Source of the DNA: Allomyces macrogynus ATCC 38327
Lineage: Eukaryota; Blastocladiomycota; Blastocladiomycetes; Blastocladiales; Blastocladiaceae
NCBI GenBank assembly: GCA_000151295.1
Contig: GG745368.1
Coordinates: forward strand, 493,330-504,440
Reading direction: 5' to 3'
DNA: 11,111 bases
Shown: one piece after another, positions 1 through 8,067 of the stretch
Layout of the letters: the number at the start of each line of letters is the position of its first letter
Numbering within the stretch: position 1 is the first letter of the stretch
Program-made: the position numbers and the translations under genes
Notes under the pieces: model-generated
What the model was told of the DNA's origin: nothing
Seen by the model: only the letters and a program-made list of their open reading frames with translations
The model's database searches: none

Positions 1-188
1 ATAGAAAACAAGACCATTGAGATCAACGACGAAGGAATTAAGCACAAGAACGCCCGGTACAAGAGGATAATTTTAGAGACTAGTGACAATTCAAGAACTC
101 GTCGACGCGCTACGCCGTCGGTCGGACGGGTTAAAGCGGTACCGCAGCCGCGCGGGCAGCTGGTTTTGGCCTTGTCCTCCTTGACCTC
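1..188. other. 3' flank of the Ala/Glu-rich gene
   Basis: The first 100 or so bases are clearly richer in A+T than the rest of the window, as expected of a 3' flank. No complete gene is visible. On the minus strand the frame stays open from just past the TAG at 189-191 to the window edge. On the plus strand frame 1 is also open from base 1, but it has no start and runs into the antisense of the Ala/Glu-rich gene. I saw no AATAAA on the minus strand here. Confidence 0.4.
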
Positions 189-1202
189 CTACTCGGCGGG
201 ATCGGTCGCAGCGGCGGCAGCCGTCTCCTCGGCGGGCGCGGCCTTCTTGGTGGCCTTGCCAAACAGGCGCGAGAAGGTCGACGCAATCGGCGACTTGACC
301 TTGGGCTCGGCAGGCTCCGCGGCGGCAACTTCACGCGTTGCGGCCTCGGCCGCGTCGGTCTCGGCAGCGGGCTCCGATGAGTCGGCGGCAGCGGCAGCGG
401 ACTCCTCGGCAGCTGCAGCGGGCTCTGTGATCAGGAAGGGATCAAACGGTGAGTGAGTGCGAGGCAAGGTTAGGGTTGGGCGTGTCAAGCCATCGAGGTC
501 CCCCGCATGCGGTCGCACAGTTGCCTTTTCGCACCAGAAAGGAACCGCGAAGAAAGCAGACGCGCCATTTTCGCGACGCGGCACTGCATGGCGTGGCGTC
601 CGCACATCGAACGCGCACACACGGCCACCTCCTTCAACCACGACCGTCTTTGCCAACGGCGCGATGCGCTGCGGAGTGGTGGTGGAAAGCGCGACGATGC
701 GTGGCGTACGCGCCGCAAATTGGCCGTGGCACGCCACCGGCCACGGCAGACGCGTCGCGAGCGACCACCAACTACTACGGCCGCCCCCACACGATATTAC
801 ACGAAACTAAAACGTACCAGCAGCAGCAGCGGCCTCGGGCGCCGGCTTGGGCGCGCGGCGGAACACGTTCAGGCTCAACCGGTTCTTCTTCTTCTTGGGC
901 ACCTCGGCGGCCGCGGGCGCCGCGGGCGTCTCTTCGGCAGCCGTCTCCTCGTCCTTGGCCGCGGGCTCGGCGTCGGCCGTGGGCTTCTCGGCCTCCTCGG
1001 TGGCCGCGGATGCCTCGGCAGCGTCCTTGGCGGGCTCCTCGACGGCCTTCTCCTCGGTAGCAGCGGCCTCGACGGCGGGTGCCGGAGCGGCAGCAGTGTC
1101 GGTGGCCACGGCCTCGTCCTCAGTCGCGGGCACGGCCATGCCGAGCACAGGGCTGTCCTTGGGCGGCAGCGAGGGCAGAATCACGTCGAGCGGGCCGGTC
1201 AT
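189..1202 (-). CDS. Ala/Glu-rich acidic protein with two basic-hydrophobic segments (unknown function)
   Basis: Two exons, 1202-818 and 424-189, give 206 residues. The intron has donor GTACGT at 817 and acceptor CACAG ending at 425. The junction makes a GAG codon, so the Ala/Glu-rich text continues unbroken. I chose the ATG at 1202 because composition becomes unstructured upstream; an upstream in-frame ATG at 1391 is possible. The protein starts MTGPLDVILPSLPPKDSPVLG and then is almost entirely Ala, Glu, Asp, Pro and Thr. This acidic background is broken by a basic segment at residues 103-119 (KKKKNRLSLNVFRRAPK) and a second at about 170-189 (KVKSPIASTFSRLFGKATKK). There is no signal peptide, membrane helix or recognisable domain. 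The arrangement resembles MARCKS-type proteins, whose basic Ser-containing effector segment binds acidic membrane lipids and calmodulin, but Gly2 for myristoylation is absent and homology is not claimed. The protein is probably disordered and cytoplasmic. After the TAG the frame remains open to the window edge. Confidence 0.7.
425..817 (-). other. 393-nt intron of the Ala/Glu-rich gene
   Basis: Donor GTACGT starts at 817 and the acceptor AG lies at 426-425. A CTAAC branch-like element sits about 45 nt before the acceptor, with CTTGAC a little further upstream. The phase is 1 on both sides. It is four to five times longer than most other introns in the window (66-90 nt), so it may hold regulatory sequence or a small RNA. 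I could identify nothing beyond one inverted repeat. Confidence 0.65.
723..747. repeat. Inverted repeat inside the 393-nt intron
   Basis: GCCGTGGC at 723-730 and its exact reverse complement GCCACGGC at 740-747 are separated by 9 bases, so the intron RNA could form an 8-bp GC-rich hairpin. In DNA this rich in GC such a stem can arise by chance. Confidence 0.35.
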
Positions 1203-1886
1203 CGAGAGGAGCGAGGTCGAGGAAGCTTGTGTTGGGTTGAGCTGCTCGACAGGGAACGCGAGCAGGGTGGGATTGACAATGTGCAAATGAGCGTGGGAGA
1301 GGAGCAGTGGATGGCGGGGGTGCCGGCAACCTTTATTCGATGGGAGCAAGGGCTCGAAACGAACGAACCAGCAAGAAAAAAACTCTGGCACGCCACAACT
1401 TTCTTGGACAAATTGTTTCGACTGACCGACCCTGCCAGCGCGAAACGTCGCCTCGCCGTTGTCTATTTCCTCCTAGTTTGGATTCATTCTTATTTTCATG
1501 AGATGGGTTGGACCCGGTGCGCGAGTGCGCTTGCACGTCGCCATGCAGTTTGTGCGCGATGCGGGGGCTATTGCACGCGGGCGACGACGTCTCCATGGCG
1601 AAACGAGGCCAACAGTCGCGCGCTCGCACCACGCGTCTGGTTCGTTGACTCGCTTCGCGAGAGCACGCGGCAGAAGCGAGGAGAAGCGTCGTGCGCGAGC
1701 CGGTCCGAGACGCGCAAAATGAATTTCGAATTTGACGCCATGCTCGACCAAGAAGTCACCTAAACGTGGCGCACATTACGCCTGAGGTTCGCAACAAACT
1801 CGTCGCACGACTTTGTCGAGGCGGGTTTTCGATGAGGGCTGACTTCGACAGCCCAGCGACGGCCGATGTGAATGGCTTTGACTCTG

Positions 1887-1900
1887 GCTCCTGCAGGAGC
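1887..1900. repeat. 14-bp perfect palindrome GCTCCTGCAGGAGC
   Basis: The 14 bases equal their own reverse complement. The element lies about 120 bp beyond the HDAC stop codon and about 35 bp from a second, larger inverted repeat. It could be a dimeric protein-binding site or part of a 3'-end structure; no known factor is implied. Confidence 0.5.
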
Positions 1901-1935
1901 AGCTGGAAATCAGAATACTTGAATAAAATCTACAC

Positions 1936-1960
1936 GGACCAGCTCAATACCAGCTGGTCC
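1936..1960. repeat. Hairpin-forming inverted repeat beyond the HDAC stop
   Basis: GGACCAGCT (1936-1944) and AGCTGGTCC (1952-1960) are perfect reverse complements around a 7-base loop. CAC at 1933-1935 can add pairs with GTG at 1964-1966 across a small bulge. It lies 61 bp past the HDAC TAA, so an HDAC transcript would carry it in its 3' UTR. A plus-strand AATAAA sits just to its left. It may be a 3'-end processing, stability or insulation element. Confidence 0.5.
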
Positions 1961-2020
1961 ACCGTGCCCACCAGATCCAGGCACGGGCCACATGCGCTGG
2001 GAGGGCGGGCGGGAGGCCGC

Positions 2021-4091
2021 TTACTGCCCCGACATGCCCAAGTGAGCGCCTCCACCCGCCGGCGCGTGCGGGTGCGTCGGCAAGTGGTTATCCTGCAACC
2101 CCGCGAGATCCGCCCACCCAAAGACGGCGTCGCTGGCCGTCGACGACTCGCGCGCGCGTGCCCTCCCTTGTCCACCCGGCGCGCCGTTCATATCCACGTC
2201 CATGGCTCTCCCATCGTCCTCGTCGTCCTCGACATCCATGCCATCAAAGTCATCGTCCTGATCGGCCTCGTCGGTGTAAAACTCGTTCTCGGCGTACCGC
2301 GCGGCGGCCTGCGTCTGCGGCCGCGCTGCGGCAATCACGCCGAGCCGCACGCGCGCATCGAGATCGGCCTGCTGGTCAGCGAGCTTGTCGCGGTACTCGG
2401 CCCACCCGTCCTCGGTCAACCCGTCAATCTCCGGTGGAATCGCGTGCATCTGCACCGACGGCGCGTGCTCGAGGTGCTGCAGTTGCTCAAACACGGCGGT
2501 ACGGATCCGGGCGATATCGTCCTGCGAGTTTTCGTTGCGCAGCTGGTCCTGGATTTTTGGGAACAGCGTAAAGTCGGGCCGGTAGAACGAGGCGCTCGCG
2601 TGCGGCGGGATCTTGTTGGGTAAGTCGGCATCGACCAAGAGACCCGTCTCATAGGCCCAGCACCGCGCGACATTGGGCACCGTGTACCCGCCGCCGCCGA
2701 GAACCACCATCGGCACGTTGTGCCGCTTCATGTGCGCCACGCACTGCCCGTGGCCCTTGATCGACAGGCAAAAGCACCCGAGCCGGTCACACCCGAGCGA
2801 GTCGGCGCCGCACTGCATGACGATCGCGCCGGGACGGTAGACTTCCATGACGCGGTCAATGACTTGCTTGAACAGCGCCACGTAGGACGTGTCGTCCATG
2901 CCGGCCTTGAGCGGCACGTTGACCGCGTGGTACTTGCCCTCGTCCTCGCCGTGCTGGTCGAGCGAGCCCGTTCCTGATTCGCGGATGAATGCAGATTAGG
3001 ATCACGGGAAACATGGCCGTCGTTGACAAAAACGGCGCGCGGGTGCGGCGTACCTGGGAAAAAGTCGTGGCCGTCACTCGTCGGTCCAAAGCGATGGAAC
3101 GACACGGTCAGGACGCGGTTGGTCATGTAGAACGCGTCCTGCACGCCGTCGCCGTGGTGCACGTCAATGTCAATATAAACGACGCGCTGGTGGTACCTGT
3201 AATCGCAATCCAACGTTAAAAAGAGTTCGTTCGAGATCAGTTGCACATTGTCCGCCCATTTAAGGGTCAGAAATCGGCAAACACACCGCAGCAGCTCCAT
3301 GATAGCCAACACAATGTCGTTGACGTAGCAGAACCCGGACGCCTCGACCTTTTTCGCGTGATGCAGGCCGCCCGACCAGTTGATGGCGATATCCGACTCG
3401 CCGCGGTTGATTTTGCGCGCGGCCTCAATCGACCCGCCGGACGAGATGCGGCAAAACTTGTAGAGCCCCTCGAAAATCGGACAGTCGTCGCCGACATTGT
3501 ACTCTTGCAGCTGGTCCTTGAACGCGTGCATGTTGTGCGGCGTGACGCTGAAAGACGTGCACCACGATCGCAACCGCGCATCAGTCTTCGCTGTAAATCA
3601 GCAGCAGCGCGACCACGAAGAAACGAGACCGTACTAGCGCAGAAAGTCAATGTAGTCGGAAATGTGGAACTGCTTCATCTCCTCCTCGGTCGCGAGCCGC
3701 GGCTCAAACATTTGCAAGCGTTCGTGTAGGCCATAGCACATGACGAGGTCGTGCGTGAGCGCCATTCGCTGCGGTTTCATTGGGTGCTGGCTCTACATGA
3801 CCATCGCGAGGGACACGACCACCACCACCATGAGCGGTGGAGAAATAGGGCCACCATGTCAGCTCTGCTCAACCGCCGTTTGCCCAGAATTTTTAAAATT
3901 CGTTCACGACGTGCTCCCGACTATCACGACATTATGGTGTTCCATACCCCGTAATGGATTTCTGAAACATCGCAATCGTAAAAATAAGAGATCCGGTCCT
4001 TATTGACGGGTTTGAGCGGTGTGTAGCGGTAGGATGCGGGCACGATTTGAGCGCGACCACGCTGCGAGTCGCGCGCCGAGTAGGTGGCCAT
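2021..4091 (-). CDS. HOS2: Class I histone deacetylase, HDAC3/Hos2 type
   Basis: Five exons: 4091-3948, 3792-3635, 3547-3287, 3196-3054 and 2973-2021 (stop TAA), giving 552 residues. Introns are 155, 87, 90 and 80 nt; every junction is in phase and restores class I HDAC text. The product is a zinc-dependent lysine deacetylase, expected to act on histones in a nuclear corepressor complex. Visible signatures: HYG..HPMKPQR (46-57), GGLHHAKK with the catalytic His pair (163/164), [11 protein letters not shown] with zinc ligands D199 and H201, [11 protein letters not shown] with ligand D293, and GGGGYTV with catalytic Tyr332. HDAC3/Hos2 affinity is shown by [21 protein letters not shown] and NEFY near the acidic tail. 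Oddities: Pro335 stands where HDAC3 has inositol-phosphate-binding Arg301; a 5-residue insertion precedes FFPGTG (about 225-231); and the C-terminus is extended, with an Asp/Glu-rich stretch (about 469-498) followed by about 50 low-complexity residues. It is divergently transcribed from the membrane-protein gene at 4644. The symbol rests on similarity only. Confidence 0.93.
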
Positions 4092-4286
4092 GATGATGTG
4101 GATTGACTTGGTCGATGGTGCCAATATCGAGCGGGTGCCGAGCTGGTCAGATTGGTGCGTTGGTGCTGGCGCGACGGTTGGATTGCAGCAGGTGCCCTTC
4201 GCGCGAGAGTGCAAGCGAGTCGAGAATGGCCAAACGGATTTTACAAGGACGACAGAGCGTCGAACATGAGAAGGGAGAGGACGTGC

Positions 4287-4322
4287 GGATGGAGCGGATG
4301 GAACGAATGAACGGGATGGAGC
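4287..4322 (+). repeat. Degenerate 8-10-bp direct repeat, consensus GGATGGARC
   Basis: GGATGGAGC, GGATGGAAC, GAATGAAC and GGGATGGAGC follow one another directly. The purine-rich array ends just before the palindromic CCAAT element, within the divergent promoter. It could be a cluster of binding sites or a simple slippage product. Confidence 0.45.
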
Positions 4323-4324
4323 AG

Positions 4325-4334
4325 ATTGGCCAAT
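4325..4334. promoter_or_regulatory. Self-complementary CCAAT box (ATTGGCCAAT)
   Basis: ATTGG and CCAAT abut to form a perfect 10-bp palindrome, giving a CCAAT box readable on both strands. In eukaryotes CCAAT is bound by the NF-Y/HAP complex. It lies 234 bp before the HDAC ATG and 310 bp before the membrane-protein ATG, which suits a shared bidirectional promoter. Binding is inferred. Confidence 0.5.
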
Positions 4335-4643
4335 GTGCGCTATCGCTTCAGTTCCCCTGGTTGAGCGAAAGCGTGTACGCGGCCTGACGCGCGAGCGTAA
4401 CTCAACCGCCCCGCTTCCTTTTGCACTTTTCCATCTCTTCCACCGCAACCACCATCGCCCTTCGTCCATCGTCGACGACAAGGCCGTCACCGCGGCCGCC
4501 GGCGATGCCGCGACAACCCGCCTCTTGATTTGAACCAGCACTTCCCGCACTCGACGTGCTGGCCACCCGGCCCGCGATCCACGCGCGCCGCCGCCTTCGT
4601 GCCATTCCGACTCCAACCACCACCACTAAACGCAAGCTCGACC

Positions 4644-7618
4644 ATGCCGCTCGCCTTTGTCCAGCGCCGCAAGACCATGGGCAGCGGCGTCCCCAGCGTC
4701 GCACCCGTTGCCGGATCCGTCTCGTCGTCGGACCTGCCCACGGCCTCCACCGACCCGCCCGCACTCGCCGGCGCCCCACTTGCCGATCAGCACGCACGCG
4801 CACCCGGCAGCCGGCTCGGCGCGGCCGGTGCCAACCTGCGCCAATTCTTTTCGCACCGCGCGCACGGAGGCGGGCCCGGATCTGGACCAGGTGGCGCGCA
4901 TGCGGCCGCTCTTCACGCGAACACCGATGACAGCGACGCTGGCGAACTGCTCGATTTTCTCGACGACGGCGGCGACGAGGCCGGCGAGTTTTTCCTGCTC
5001 GGCGGCGACCTGAGCGCCGACGATCATGACGACGCGCCTGATCCAACTACCGGCGACCACGACGACGGCATTGGCGCACGCATGCCGGGACCCGCGAGCC
5101 ACACGAGTAGCTCTGACGCCCTCGCGAGTCACGCAGCACCGCACGGTGATCCAGTGGGAGGTGCCTCTGCTGCCGGAGCTGCTGCGCACGCGTCGGTCGC
5201 GTCATCGGCGGGCGGGCGTGAGTCCAATGGTGCCGCAACGGGCGGACATGCTGGTCTTGCGCTGGCGTCGCTGTGGGGCTACCTCGATCTGCCTTCACTC
5301 GTCTCGGGCGATGCTGCCAAGCTCGGCGGTGATGGCGGCGCGAGCGACAGTACCGGCGCCGACGGGAGCACAAAGAACGACGCCAACTTGAACTGGCTCA
5401 GCCCGGCCACGTACATTGGGCTCTTGAACTACCCGCCCGGCGGACTCGCGCTCGTGCAGGCCATGAACGGAGCCGGCGGCGCACCGGGCAAGCCAGTAAC
5501 CAAGGCCACGTTCAGCAGTATGATTCCATGCCTGTGCCATCTTTTTCACCGTTTTTCTGGCGCTCATGAATGCATCTATGCGTAGCCCTCCGCGAAACGG
5601 CGCTCGTGCGCAACCGGCGCCGGCTGTTGACCATGTTCACGTCCTACTCGCTCGTGATCCGCTACTGCTCGTTCGACGCCTTTCTGCTCATCCTGCTCCT
5701 CTCCAACTGCCTGATCCTCTACTACCTCAAGAACGCACGCAAAATCAACGTGCAAATGGCCAAGCGCAACATCAAGCAGCGCGTCGGGTGGGCCAAGCAG
5801 TGGGCCGGCGGCCTGTTTCGCCGCGGGAACCCGAACATCGGTGGCGCGCGCAATGACGGACCCGATGGTGCTGCGCACGACGACGGGATCGAGCCGGGCG
5901 GCGTGGGGCCCGGCGGCGAGCACGGCGGCGATTTGGGCGACATGCCCGTGGTCTCGGTGCCCAATTCACAGAAAAGAAGAAGCGCCGTGGGATCCCGTTC
6001 CGCCGACCGACGATCAGCGGCACGACGACGTCGGGAGGTGGCGGTGCGACGGCGGCAGCGACCAACGGCACATTGCCGACTGCACCGGCGCTCGGCGCGC
6101 TCGTCACGACGACTCCAGGCACACCACCCACTACTTTGTCGGGCCCGGCGTCTCCCGCACCCGTTCCGTCCAATAAGCAGGGCACCGCGCGGCGCATCAA
6201 CCTGTTCCGCCCGCGCAGCCTCGGTCGAGGCCGGGCCCGACAAGTCGAACCCGTTTGCGGCCGCGGCCGACGCGCCCAACGGCAGCAAGGACGACCCAGT
6301 CCCACTAATGGGCTCCGGGTCACTCGGGAGTGTCGTCATCGGCGCAGCGTCACCTTCCGGGTCGACCCTGCTCGACACGGCCCCGCCCGCGGGCGGGACC
6401 GCGCACTCGGCCTCGTCGTCCACGTCGTCATCTACCGGATCCGGATCCACGTCGCGGCTCGCCAAGAAAACGACGGGGTTCCTGTTCCCGCGACGCCGTG
6501 CAAATAGCGGCAACCCGCGCGATTTGCTCGGCGCGATTGCGACGGTGGCGGCGGCAGGGACGGCTCCGGCGTCGAGCGCGGGCAGTGGGGTGGATGACGG
6601 CGGGCCCGAGACAATCTCCGACGAGTCGTGGGTATCGGATTCGCCGGATCCGAGCCCGACACACGCGGTCGCACCGCCACTCGTGCCGCCGCAACCGGTC
6701 GCGCCCGTGCGCGTCTTGCCGCCGGCGCAGTTCCCGCCGCCGCTGGAGCTTGGGGTGCGCGTGGAAGAGACAGCGGCCACGTTTGCAGCGCCGCCACGGT
6801 CGCCGACGGCGGTTAACGTGACTCAGCTGGCGGCAGCAGTATCTGCGGTAGTAACGACCGAGTCGCGTCCACCGGCGCGCACGGGCAGTGACGACGCACT
6901 CCCGGACCTGGTCGCCGGGCTCGATGCGGTCCTGGCCGCACTCCCGTCGCCGAATACCCCGCAATCGGAACCCGTCACGGCGCTACCACCGCATGATTCA
7001 CATTTGCGCGCGACGACGGCGCCGGTCACGAACCCGTCGAGTGCGCGGTCCGGGTCCGAGGCGACTACAGTCGCGGCCGCTGACGTGGGTCCTTCACCGC
7101 CACCGCAATCTCAGTCGTTGCAGCCGCCCGACCTCCCTCCGCATCCGACAAGTGCCCCCACCGTGCCCATGACGCGCCGCGGATCGGCGCCGCGTATCAC
7201 GCCGACCCACTCGCGGCAGCCAAGCGACGGTGCCGGTGGCGGCGCCGCGGGCACGGGCGCATCCGCTGCTGCGCTGCGCTCGCTCGCGGCGGGACCGCGC
7301 ATGAGCGCTGTCGTCGGCAAGGCCAAGGACCTGTGGGGCCACGTCAAGGAGAAGACGACGGCACCGCCGCAGCCCGTCCCGCCGCCGAACGGGTGCCACG
7401 ACCAGTTGTCGCAGCACCGCGCGCGTGTATTGCCAGAGTCACCGGCGGCCCCGGCTGAGAGAGCGATGGCAAACGCAGAGGGACTAGGTGCGGGCCCGGT
7501 GGGGAATGGTGCTGGGATGGCGGGGAGCGCGGTGGCGCCGGGGGAGGGGGTGGAAGTGAATGGCGGCGTGCCGGTAACAGTGGATGGCGCCGGTGCGGGT
7601 GCAGTCTTGTCGCCGTAG
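4644..7618 (+). CDS. Large low-complexity membrane-anchored protein, unknown function, with a displaced reading frame
   Basis: Exon 1 is 4644-5517 and exon 2 starts at 5586; the 68-nt intron has donor GTATGA and acceptor GCGTAG, with phase 1 on both sides. The ATG at 4644 has A at -3; an ATG at 4674 also has good context. About 970 residues end at TAG 7616-7618. Regions: Gly/Ala-rich N-terminus with an acidic, hydrophobic tract (about 93-143); a more ordered part (about 245-370) containing NWLSPATYIGLLNYPPGG and basic VRNRRRLL; one strong hydrophobic helix (about 316-339, LLILLLSNCLILYYL) followed by a basic region (KNARKINVQMAKRNIKQR), suggesting the C-terminal side is cytosolic; then a long Pro/Ser/Thr/Ala tail. 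From about 5972 to 6230 the annotated frame reads as Arg-rich nonsense, while another frame gives text like the rest of the protein (EKKKRRGIPFRRPTISG, then Thr/Pro/Gly-rich). This indicates two compensating indels, an unrecognised intron, or sequence errors. Short F-R-R segments recur. I do not recognise the family. Confidence 0.65.
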
Positions 7619-8067
7619 CTGGCCGCGCGTTTGTCGGCAGGCGGTTCGGCAGGCGGGTGGACAGGGTGCGCTGCTGGACGCGCCAGATAAATTGATACCC
7701 AAAGGTTGCATCTGGCTGCTGATGAAGGAGCTGCTTGCTCTGCTCAAGCAACTGCTCCAGCAACATCGCTGGGACGTCTTTCGCGAAAGGAGGGCCTGAG
7801 ATCCGACGGCTGGCAGGCCGATCGACGGTCGCAACCACCCGCGATTCCCGCCGATCGCCGATCCCACGTCGTCCGCCCTCCCCCCGCGCTCGTCGCAACC
7901 ACGTACCACAGTCCAGCCGCAACTGCCCGCAGTCGCCGACATCCGCGCTCGACGAAAGTCGTTAGGACCACGCGCAAGCGCAAACCACAACCGCGACCAC
8001 GTCAGCACGACGGCCACTCGCAAGATCAGTGCTGTTGAACGCCCGCACCCCATCCAACCAACCAGCT
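7619..8067. promoter_or_regulatory. 449-bp intergenic region upstream of the sensor gene
   Basis: This must contain the 3' end of the membrane-protein transcript and the promoter and leader of the sensor gene. The 200 bp before the sensor ATG are C/A-rich with few T's, like a eukaryotic leader. CGATC recurs several times around 7818-7862. I saw no TATA box and no AATAAA. The part at 7665-7799 holds a plus-strand open stretch encoding a Leu/Lys-rich helix-like segment, which could be an alternative last exon of the upstream gene. Confidence 0.4.

Larger units (their letters stand above)
1203..2020. other. 818-bp intergenic region: promoter of the Ala/Glu-rich gene and 3' flank of the HDAC gene
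   Basis: No convincing gene is present: the open frames here have Arg-rich, frame-shadow composition and no recognisable domain. The part near 1203-1400 must contain the minus-strand gene's leader and promoter; the leader is CA/CT-rich, and AATAAAGG can be read on the minus strand near 1331-1338. The part next to the HDAC stop holds a hairpin (1936-1960), a 14-bp palindrome (1887-1900) and a plus-strand AATAAA at 1922-1927. I saw no minus-strand AATAAA just after the HDAC stop. Confidence 0.45.
4092..4643. promoter_or_regulatory. 552-bp divergent promoter region (HDAC leftward, membrane protein rightward)
   Basis: Both start codons face away from this segment, so it must contain the promoters and leaders of both genes. 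It holds a palindromic CCAAT box (4325-4334), a purine-rich direct repeat (4287-4322) and a pyrimidine-rich stretch (about 4420-4480) that could serve transcription starts for the plus-strand gene. Open frames crossing it lack codon bias or any domain. An in-frame ATG at 4530 could extend the plus-strand protein by 38 residues. Confidence 0.6.

Noticed and set aside
166..456. Plus-strand Ala/Ser-rich open frame opposite the Ala/Glu-rich gene
   Set aside because: It is the complement of GC-rich Ala codons on the minus strand; it has no start context or domain, and it runs across the splice site.
507..1763. 418-residue plus-strand open frame
   Set aside because: It runs antisense to gene 1 coding and intron sequence and through intergenic DNA, with shifting composition and no domain; a GC-rich shadow.
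1203..2020. tRNA or other structured RNA gene
   Set aside because: No cloverleaf or GGTTCGANNCC T-loop pattern was found here or elsewhere in the window by eye.
1766..2623. 285-residue plus-strand open frame
   Set aside because: Most of it is antisense to the last HDAC exon, and the start would be a GTG.
4530..4643. Upstream ATG start for the membrane protein
   Set aside because: The 38 extra residues are Pro/Arg-rich and leader-like, and the ATG at 4644 has a good context (A at -3). Not excluded.
4980..5025. FFAT-like EFFLL after an acidic tract in the membrane protein
   Set aside because: EFF and the acidic flank fit, but the following positions are Leu-Leu-Gly-Gly instead of the Asp-Ala-x-Glu core.
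6224..6299. Possible 76-nt intron restoring the membrane-protein frame
   Set aside because: It is phase-compatible, but the GTCGAG donor is unlike others here and it would remove natural-looking coding text (DKSNPFAAAADAPNGSK).
5722..6780. 352-residue minus-strand open frame
   Set aside because: Antisense to the low-complexity tail of the membrane protein, with no domain; the plus strand carries the splice site and the transmembrane segment.
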